A DNA stretch of 64,000 nt from Bacteroidales bacterium (lineage in GTDB: Bacteria > Bacteroidota > Bacteroidia > Bacteroidales > Muribaculaceae): NCBI GenBank assembly GCA_014800795.1, contig JAAVFL010000040.1, forward strand, positions 54,167 to 118,166. Direction: 5' to 3'. Numbering within the stretch: position 1 is the first letter of the stretch; every line of letters starts with the position of its first letter. The position numbers and the translations under genes are program-made. Positions 9,240-15,479 of this stretch are shown piece after piece. The notes under the pieces were generated by a model, which was not told where the DNA came from, did no database searches, and worked only from the letters and a program-made list of their open reading frames with translations.

Positions 9240-9271
9240 CAAAATTAGTGTTTTTTAGACGAAATAGCAAA
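9240..9271 (-). promoter_or_regulatory. Promoter driving the structured leader / HTH gene
   Basis: The minus strand reads TTTG (9268-9271), 20 bp, TAATTTTG (9240-9247). Transcription would start near 9233, about 380 nt before the HTH start codon. Confidence 0.65.
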
Positions 9272-9288
9272 CCATAAAAATAAACAAC

Positions 9289-9573
9289 CGCATCAAAACG
9301 GCATGTGAGTCGAGCGGGAAATCATCAGACCGCAAGATGGGGGAGGAGATGGGAGCTACCGGGCTGTGGAGTGTGGGGGGAAATGGGAGTGACCGGGCAC
9401 GATGTGAAGGTGGGGGCGGGCGTGATTTATGCTTCCGGTATCAGTCGGAGTAGGTGGGATTGTATAGGGTGTGGTAAATGGTTCCGGTCTTTGATAGGGT
9501 ATGGGTTTAATTGTGGGGATGTTGGCGTAGGGATGCGACAAAGGCTGCATCGTCAATTTTGATGCAGCCTTTG
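9289..9573. repeat. Dispersed intergenic repeat, copy B (long version)
   Basis: It starts CAACCGCATCAAAACGGCATG and contains AAGATGGGGGAGGAGATGGGAGCTACCGGG. The core GGAGATGGGAGC plus ACCGGG is shared with copy A. Its right end contains GCATCAAAA on the minus strand, inside the hairpin at 9539-9573. The middle is unusually G-rich on the plus strand and about 120 bp longer than copies A and C. Confidence 0.55.
9539..9573 (-). terminator. Terminator hairpin of the Cthe_2159-like operon
   Basis: CAAAGGCTGCATC and GATGCAGCCTTTG form a perfect 13-bp stem with a 9-base loop, ending in TTTG on the minus strand. It lies 38 bp after the stop at 9611 and overlaps the end of repeat copy B. Confidence 0.7.
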
Positions 9574-9610
9574 TCTGTTGCTTGGGAGATGGTTTTGTAT
9601 AGAGGGGGGA

Positions 9611-11356
9611 TTATTCCTCCGGGGTGGCCACCGGATTGCCCTCGGCCGTGAGAGTGAGGATACCCTCAGCGGGGAACAGAGGAGAGGCTATAAGTATTGC
9701 GCCACCATCGAATGTGCGTGGCATTGTCAGGTTGAGAATGGGAGTGTCGCCGTCGCTGACGGTAAGGTCAGTGTCTTTGGCGGCGGTGAGCCTTGTCCAT
9801 GTACGGTAGTTTTCCGTTGCCGACGAGGGGACGTTGCGTAGTGAGCCTCCCATGGCAATTACGGTTCCGCCGGTGATGGTGAATCCGGCCGATGTGTTGC
9901 AGTAGATGCCTCCTGCCGGGGATGTGCCTCCCACGGCGGTCACCGATCCGCCGGATATGGCGATGCTCTCTTTGGCGCGGATGCCGTCGTCGGCAACGGA
10001 GTATGCGCTGACTGCGCTGTTGGCGGCGATGGTTATTCTGGGCGCGTTCAAGGCGTCGTCGTAGGCGTAGACGGTGGCTTCGCAGCCGGCGATGTCGATG
10101 TCGGCGTCGGTCTCTATGCCGCGGCTACCGTCGCTGCGGCCTGTGGATAGAACGGTAAGCGATCCGCCTGTGAGGGAAATCGGTCCGACAGCTTTTACTG
10201 CTTTCGAGGAGGCTGTGAAAGCTTCGGAATAGATATATTTTTCGCCGGAGCAGGATACTCCCACGGTTCCGCCTGTGAGGTCGATAGTGGTGGATGCATT
10301 GATTCCCTTTCCTCCCTTGCCGGTGGAGCGGAGCTCGATGTCGCCGTCGGAGATGGTGACATATGTGTCGGCTTTGAGGCAGGCAGCCGACGAGGTGTCG
10401 GTGACTTCCGGGTCGAATGTGCCGTCGCCGGTGGTGTTGAGCACGAGCTTACCTCCGTCGATGCGGATGTTCTGGTCGGTTTTCACCGCTTTTCCGGCGG
10501 GGGATGCGGTAAGGGCGTAGATGTAGCCGCCTTTCACCCACAGGCCGATGTCGTCAACAGCGTCACCTTTGAGGTGGATGCAGTTTTTGGCCGCTTCGGT
10601 GACGGCGATGGTGGTGCCGGGGCGCGTCACCATATAGCCGTCGACCGCTATACCATGGCGGTAGAGACCCTGCACGGTGAGGACACCGGTGCCGCTCACT
10701 ATCATGTCGCCTTCGGCGAAGAAGCATCCCTTGCGGTCTTCGGTCTCCGGGGTAGAGCCGGTGCGGTAGTAGGGATCGTCGGTATATTCGGTGCAGTCGG
10801 AGAGCGAATTGACCGAACCGTCGGCGAGATGTACGAACACTCTCTTCTTACACTGGTTGTTGATGGCCGGTCCGCGGTTGGAGCGGATGTTGGCCCCGTC
10901 GAGTGTGAGCTTGAATTTGTTGCCGCCATATATCTTGAGGCCGCCGTCGGAGGTCTGTCCCTTCACTATAATCTCCACACCGCTCACGTTGCCGGTCTGG
11001 AAATCGACTGTCGCGTAGCCCTCTTCCGTGTAGGTCCGGATGCGCTGGTTGGCGGTGGTGACGGTGGCTGTTTTGCCTGCGAACTCCACTGTCACTTTCT
11101 GGTTGAATGAGGAAAGTTCGTGGTAGATCTCGTCATTGGTTCCTACCGCGTCGTCATCTGCGTCGGTAGCTTTTTCACCGTGCCATACGGGGATGGTCTG
11201 GCTGAAAGGTGGAAGGGTGCCGTTGTCGGTGGCGGTTCCTTCTGTTCCTAAGCCCGGTTCTTCGGTCGTCTGGCTGCCCGGTCCGTCCTCGCTGCAGGAG
11301 GCTAAGAGGAATGCCGCCGATAATAGCGGGCAAAGATAGTGGATGGCTTTTTTCAT
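9611..11356 (-). CDS. Cthe_2159-like (DUF4353) carbohydrate-binding lipoprotein
   Basis: This 581-residue protein has a lipoprotein signal (MKKAIHYLCPLLSAAFLLASC, Cys 21). After a Thr/Gly-rich linker come many short beta-helix rungs such as 'GLKIYGGNKFKLTLDGANIRSNRGPAINNQ', 'GCFFAEGDMIVSGTGVLTVQG' and 'GIRAKESIAISGGSVTAVGG'. This pattern fits the Cthe_2159/DUF4353 beta-helix family, whose founding member binds acidic polysaccharide. It is the last gene of a four-gene unit with the VTC-domain, DUF4956 and DUF2490 proteins, 47 bp after the DUF2490 gene and followed by a terminator. The likely place is the outer-membrane surface or periplasm. The ligand here is not known. Confidence 0.85.
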   Translation of the reverse strand: MKKAIHYLCPLLSAAFLLASCSEDGPGSQTTEEPGLGTEGTATDNGTLPPFSQTIPVWHGEKATDADDDAVGTNDEIYHELSSFNQKVTVEFAGKTATVTTANQRIRTYTEEGYATVDFQTGNVSGVEIIVKGQTSDGGLKIYGGNKFKLTLDGANIRSNRGPAINNQCKKRVFVHLADGSVNSLSDCTEYTDDPYYRTGSTPETEDRKGCFFAEGDMIVSGTGVLTVQGLYRHGIAVDGYMVTRPGTTIAVTEAAKNCIHLKGDAVDDIGLWVKGGYIYALTASPAGKAVKTDQNIRIDGGKLVLNTTGDGTFDPEVTDTSSAACLKADTYVTISDGDIELRSTGKGGKGINASTTIDLTGGTVGVSCSGEKYIYSEAFTASSKAVKAVGPISLTGGSLTVLSTGRSDGSRGIETDADIDIAGCEATVYAYDDALNAPRITIAANSAVSAYSVADDGIRAKESIAISGGSVTAVGGTSPAGGIYCNTSAGFTITGGTVIAMGGSLRNVPSSATENYRTWTRLTAAKDTDLTVSDGDTPILNLTMPRTFDGGAILIASPLFPAEGILTLTAEGNPVATPEE

Positions 11357-11403
11357 GCGGATAAAATGAATTTTTTTTCAGTTTTCGGTTATGATACGTT
11401 TTT

Positions 11404-12123
11404 TCAGAGTTTGAATGTGTAGCCCACACCGATCACGTTGACGTTTCCGGTACCGTCTTCCACCCCCTGGATGAAGCGGTAGAAGAGTTCCACACGGTTG
11501 TGGCGGCTGATCTTGTACTCGGAGCCAATGGTGTATCGTATCTTCTCGACAGCGAATGCTTCCGACAGATTGTCGTACAGCTCCACGCTCGCGAACGGGG
11601 TGAATTTGCTTTTGCGGATGTTATAGTCGCATTCGATGCGCGAGCGGAGCATATGTTTGTCTTTCGGGGCAATCCATTCGTCGTCTTTCGCGGTTGTCTG
11701 GTCGGAGGCGTATTTTGGCACCCATTTGCCGAGGCGGTGGGTAAACTGATAGCGTTCGCGCAGCGACAGACCGAAGCGTCCGAGCTTGAGCTTACCGGTT
11801 ACGGAGGCGTAGGCGCGGTGGCGTCCGATCCAGTAGGGGGGTATGAAGTTCCCTTTGCGGGTTGTTTCCTCAAGGGTTTGTCCGATCATATATTTATAGC
11901 CCGCGTCGATCTTGAAATACTGATGTTTGTACTCTCCGTTCACCCCGAATGTAACACGCTCGGAGCTGCTCAGCTTGTTGTGGGTGCGGTATTCGACTTC
12001 GGCTCCCGCTCCCCAGTGTGATCCGAATGAGGTTTTGAACGAGGCCGAGGTCCACAGTTCCTGTGTCGCGGCGGGTAGAGCCACGGCAATAAATATAAGT
12101 ATAGTCAATAGTTTTGTTCTCAT
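11404..12123 (-). CDS. DUF2490 outer-membrane beta-barrel protein
   Basis: This 239-residue protein has a signal peptide (MRTKLLTILIFIAVALPAATQ). It consists of alternating amphipathic strands, for example 'LWTSASFKTSFGSHWGAGAEVEYRTHNKL' and 'GRFGLSLRERYQFTHRLGKWVPKY', and ends in 'NVNVIGVGYTFKL', a C-terminal aromatic strand typical of outer-membrane barrels. The overall pattern is that of DUF2490. It sits 12 bp downstream of the DUF4956 gene and 47 bp upstream of the Cthe_2159-like lipoprotein gene, so all four are surely one operon. Biochemical function is unknown. By position it could be the outer-membrane part of whatever the VTC/DUF4956 pair makes or senses. Confidence 0.85.
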   Translation of the reverse strand: MRTKLLTILIFIAVALPAATQELWTSASFKTSFGSHWGAGAEVEYRTHNKLSSSERVTFGVNGEYKHQYFKIDAGYKYMIGQTLEETTRKGNFIPPYWIGRHRAYASVTGKLKLGRFGLSLRERYQFTHRLGKWVPKYASDQTTAKDDEWIAPKDKHMLRSRIECDYNIRKSKFTPFASVELYDNLSEAFAVEKIRYTIGSEYKISRHNRVELFYRFIQGVEDGTGNVNVIGVGYTFKL

Positions 12124-12135
12124 CGGCGGGAAGGT

Positions 12136-12801
12136 TCAGCTGTTTTCTTTGGGTAGTTTGAGCATACGGTTTACGGTGTTGTCGCCGTAGCGGTGGCTGT
12201 CGCGGTAAAAGATCTTCACCATGGCGGTGTCGCGGAGGAAATCGACAGCACCGATCTGGATTGTGACGATGTTCAGCCCCAGACGTTTGCGGAGATCTTC
12301 GATCATCTCTTCGCGTTTCTCCGGCACGATGAGGTCCACACGGTCGTAAACAATGAGCTTCTCTTCGTATGAGTTGGTGAACGGCAGTTTCTCGCACAGC
12401 CATATAATGCCGGTGAATATGAGGTTGGTGACGGTGAGTTCGGCGAAACTGAGCGTTACCGCAAGGGCGTTGATAACTGATATGGCGATAATTACGAACA
12501 GATATGTCATTTCCCTCACCGACATGGATTCCGTTCGGTAGCGTATTATGCCGAAGATGGCGAACAGGCCCAGGGCGAAGCCAACCTTTATCTTGACGCT
12601 CCCGAGCAGGTAGATGAGGAAGAAGATACTTACGGAAATGAGGGCGAAGGTGAAGAAGTATTCGCGGCGCCGGCTTTTGGGGTAATAGAGCCCTGCGATG
12701 ATGATCATTATGAACAGGGCGTTGAATGCGAAGCGGAGAAGGAGGGTGGTCATGTCGGATGTATCGATAAGCGGCGCATCCAGAAGTTCGATGTCTTCCA
12801 T
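12136..12801 (-). CDS. DUF4956 inner-membrane protein
   Basis: This 221-residue protein has about four N-terminal membrane helices ('LLLRFAFNALFIMIIIAGLYY', 'FFTFALISVSIFFLIYLLG', 'MTYLFVIIAISVINALAVTLSF', 'LIFTGIIWLCEKL'). The block 'FALGLFAIFGIIRYRTESMSVREMTYLFVIIAISVINAL' is the hallmark of DUF4956. A cytoplasmic C-terminal domain of about 75 residues follows. DUF4956 genes are commonly adjacent to VTC-domain genes across bacteria, as here. The role is unproven; one idea is a membrane anchor or channel for the tunnel-fold partner. Gaps are 68 bp after the VTC gene and 12 bp before the DUF2490 gene. Confidence 0.9.
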   Translation of the reverse strand: MEDIELLDAPLIDTSDMTTLLLRFAFNALFIMIIIAGLYYPKSRRREYFFTFALISVSIFFLIYLLGSVKIKVGFALGLFAIFGIIRYRTESMSVREMTYLFVIIAISVINALAVTLSFAELTVTNLIFTGIIWLCEKLPFTNSYEEKLIVYDRVDLIVPEKREEMIEDLRKRLGLNIVTIQIGAVDFLRDTAMVKIFYRDSHRYGDNTVNRMLKLPKENS

Positions 12802-12869
12802 GGGGTGTTTGTATTCGTTTTTTTTAGATGGTTAGTGTTTGCTTTTTTTATTACCGTGATCCCGGGCTC

Positions 12870-13607
12870 TCACCGTGAAAGCATTTTGCTTATCATTCTG
12901 AGACGCGGCTTGAAGCGGTTGGAAGGGAGGGCGGGATTGGTGAGGGCCATACCCATGCAGTATTTGCTGAATCCGGACTGCTTGATGCGCAGCCGGTTCA
13001 GCATGGCGGCGATGGGCGATGCCACCCTGCCGTCGCGCTTGAGCTCGATGATTGCCAGGCCTGTGAGATCGCAGTCGGCTCCCGATACAAGATTGTGGAA
13101 GCGGAGTTTGGTGTCGATGGTCAGGCGTTCGGTTTTGTTCCTGTTCACGAGGGTAAGGCGGTAGAAGCGGTTCTCGATCTGGGGAACGAGTGTTTCGGCC
13201 TTATATCCCGACATTTTCAAAAGAAAATCGGAGCGTTCGGCTTCGGCGAGCCCTTTGCCCGAGGGAATGCGCTTCTTATCGGTGCGCCCCTTGTTGTTCT
13301 TGCGCTTTACCTCAAGGAACTCCACTCCCGAACCCTCGTAGCGGCGTACCCTCACTTTGTTGCGGGTAAGTTTTCCGTGGAGGTGGTTGCGGTACATCTC
13401 GCAGTCGGGGGTGTCGTAGTAGCGGGTATAGTAGGGCATGAGTACCTCTCCGTCAATGGCCTGGAGCATGTAGGCTTCCGACGCGAGGGCGAGCAGGCTG
13501 AGTAGCTGAGCCTCTGTCGCCACAAATTTTGTGTCGGTCCGGTTCATCAGTTTCACCTGCTTCATCTCTTCAAGTGAAATTGTCGGAAAGGTATCTAAAA
13601 CAGACAT
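12870..13607 (-). CDS. VTC-domain (polyphosphate polymerase-like) tunnel-fold protein
   Basis: This 245-residue cytosolic protein carries the VTC triphosphate-tunnel signatures in order. These are 'NRTDTKFVA' (about 22), 'YTRYYDTPDCEMYRNHLHGKLTRNKVRVRRYE' (about 60-92), 'EFLEVKRKNNKGRTDKKR', 'ENRFYRLTLVNRNKTERLTIDTKLRF', 'AIIELKRDG' and 'SGFSKYCMGMAL'. The basic residues (RVRR, EVKRK, KKR) and the acidic E of IELK are those that line the tunnel in yeast Vtc4, which polymerises phosphate from ATP. Whether bacterial members make polyphosphate is an inference. It is the first gene of a four-gene operon and has a consensus promoter at 13745-13776. Confidence 0.9.
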   Translation of the reverse strand: MSVLDTFPTISLEEMKQVKLMNRTDTKFVATEAQLLSLLALASEAYMLQAIDGEVLMPYYTRYYDTPDCEMYRNHLHGKLTRNKVRVRRYEGSGVEFLEVKRKNNKGRTDKKRIPSGKGLAEAERSDFLLKMSGYKAETLVPQIENRFYRLTLVNRNKTERLTIDTKLRFHNLVSGADCDLTGLAIIELKRDGRVASPIAAMLNRLRIKQSGFSKYCMGMALTNPALPSNRFKPRLRMISKMLSR

Positions 13608-13744
13608 TCTTCTGATTGTATAATTAATTTGGATCGTATCGAAACTGAAATCGTGATGTCTGATGATCCGGGGGCAGTTTCCCGCGTGATCTTCAGAGAT
13701 TCGTTATAATCTGACGCCGACATGGTCTCATGGTATTATTGTGG

Positions 13745-13776
13745 CAAATGTAGTGAAATAAGTATTGTAAGCCAAA
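13745..13776 (-). promoter_or_regulatory. Consensus promoter of the VTC/DUF4956 operon
   Basis: The minus strand reads TTTG (13773-13776), 20 bp, TACATTTG (13745-13752). The implied 5' UTR is about 130 nt. Confidence 0.75.
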
Positions 13777-13817
13777 TAAATCAATTGTTTTAACAGAAAA
13801 TTTCCAATAAAAAGCGC

Positions 13818-13981
13818 GACAGCATCAAAACAGCCGATGGCGAGGCGCCTTAAGATGGCGGCGGAGCCGGCCCATGACAGCACGCCCGATAGGGGTGTGC
13901 GGCCATGGGTTCATGCCTCCTTTACGTTCCCGTTTATTCCTCTGCGGTATTCGTAATGGACGGTTTTGATGCTGTTGGCAT
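13818..13981. repeat. Dispersed intergenic repeat, copy C
   Basis: The left end is GACAGCATCAAAACAGCC. The right end read on the minus strand is AACAGCATCAAAACCGTCC, so the ends are inverted copies. Inside are GCGAGGCGCC, AAGATGGCGGCGGAG and CATGACAG, in the same order as in copy A read from its right end. It lies between the VTC operon promoter and the SGNH hydrolase stop. No gene is supported within 13608-14054. Confidence 0.6.
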
Positions 13982-14054
13982 GATTTTATTTATCGGAATA
14001 ATCCGTAGTGTGACAGCATGGAGGCGCAGAGGTATATCGCGTCAGATGGCGCGG

Positions 14055-15443
14055 TCAGATTTTGCGCAGTTCGAAATGGCGCACTACCGGTTTGTTGACG
14101 GTGTAGATGCGGTCGATAAGCATATTCATCTCATCTTCCATAGCTTTGCGCACAGGTTCGTGCATCATCTGTGCGTAGCGGTCGCGGCGTAATTTAAGCC
14201 ATGGATCGCTGTCGACATACTGATCCATCACTTCGATGGAGTGGCGGTTGTTGGCGTTCAGAAGTCCCTTGGGCTCGAAAAAGTTGTTCTGTATCCAGGC
14301 ATATTCGCGGAACTGGCGTTCGATTTCGCAGCGGCGTTCGTTGAGAAACATCACTGTCAGCGCCTGCTGATATTGTGGGGTGAGTGTGATTTCAGCGAGG
14401 TTGATCCCTTTGGCGAGGCTGTGGGCGCTCCATACGCCTATCTCTTCGCCGTCGATGGTGAGTTTGTAGTCGCCTTTCAGTCCGGTGACAGTGAGCATCT
14501 CGCGGTTCATCTCTTCGGTGAAAGGCACAATGTCGAGCGCTCTTGCCTGCGGACGGCTCATTCCCCATCCGCGCGCAATGGTGTCGGTGGGGTAGGGGAG
14601 TGCGTTGGCAAGATAGTTGAATGTGATTCGGTTTCCGTTCTTGCGCAGATCGGTGACGCTGCAGTTTTCCTCGCGGATTACACTTGGCTTGCCGGCATTG
14701 ATGGCTACGTCGGCAACCTTACTGCCGGTGAATCCCTGCGCTTTCAGGAACAGATAGGCCATCACCATGTGGCCGTCGTTGTCGGGGTGGATGCGGTCTG
14801 AACCGCAGAGGGTGAAGGTGGAGTCTTCGGTCTGACGGGCGCGGTTGATTTCGGTCATCGGGGCACAGAAATCAATCTGTTCCCAACCGTTGTCTGTGGC
14901 GGTCTGCATCTGTGTGGCTACAATACGCTCTATAGTGGCGGCTTTGCCGTTTATGTGATTGGCCGGAATGGCGGTTCCCTCGTCGAAGGGAGAGGTACCC
15001 ACCATTACAATGCGTGTGTCGGGAAGAGCCTTGAGGCGCTGCTCCATCTGCCGGAAGTTGCGTATGCTCTCCTCATATTTTTCGCGGGCGAACTGGCGTC
15101 CGTTCTCGCCGTTATGTTCGAAATATCCAGAATCGTTCATGCCGAAAGTAACCATCAGTACCGTGGGATCGTGGCTGAATACATCATTGTCGAGGCGGCG
15201 GGTCATTTCCAGGGCGGTGTCTCCCCCGATTCCGGCGTTGACCACGGTGATGGGCATCTCAGGGAAGCGGGTCATGTAGTAAGGCCAGATGTAGGAGTGA
15301 TAGTAGCCGCCGTCGGTGATGGAGTTGCCGAGGAATACGGCGCGTTCGCCATCTTTGAATGGTGCTACCTGCTGGGCTGTGATTGTGGTGAAGCATGTGG
15401 CTGCCGCCGCGAGTAGGAGAGTGAGACGTCTGAGGAACTGCAT
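14055..15443 (-). CDS. Secreted SGNH/GDSL-family hydrolase (esterase-like)
   Basis: This 462-residue protein has a signal peptide (MQFLRRLTLLLAAAATCFTTITAQQ). SGNH blocks are in order: 'AVFLGNSITDGG' (block I, catalytic Ser near 41), 'VVNAGIGGDTA' (block II Gly), 'VTFGMNDSGYF' (block III Asn) and 'SDRIHPDNDGH' (block V, Asp and His). The C-terminal third has an additional beta domain ('YKLTIDGEEIGVWSAHSLAKGINLAEI') and a helical tail, seen in bacterial carbohydrate esterases of this type. It lies 36 bp downstream of the GH38-like gene on the same strand, so they are co-transcribed and probably deacylate and cleave the same glycan. It is predicted to be periplasmic or exported. Confidence 0.88.
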   Translation of the reverse strand: MQFLRRLTLLLAAAATCFTTITAQQVAPFKDGERAVFLGNSITDGGYYHSYIWPYYMTRFPEMPITVVNAGIGGDTALEMTRRLDNDVFSHDPTVLMVTFGMNDSGYFEHNGENGRQFAREKYEESIRNFRQMEQRLKALPDTRIVMVGTSPFDEGTAIPANHINGKAATIERIVATQMQTATDNGWEQIDFCAPMTEINRARQTEDSTFTLCGSDRIHPDNDGHMVMAYLFLKAQGFTGSKVADVAINAGKPSVIREENCSVTDLRKNGNRITFNYLANALPYPTDTIARGWGMSRPQARALDIVPFTEEMNREMLTVTGLKGDYKLTIDGEEIGVWSAHSLAKGINLAEITLTPQYQQALTVMFLNERRCEIERQFREYAWIQNNFFEPKGLLNANNRHSIEVMDQYVDSDPWLKLRRDRYAQMMHEPVRKAMEDEMNMLIDRIYTVNKPVVRHFELRKI

Positions 15444-15479
15444 AGTTGAAAAATTTTGGTTTTAGGTAAGTCGTGGGTA

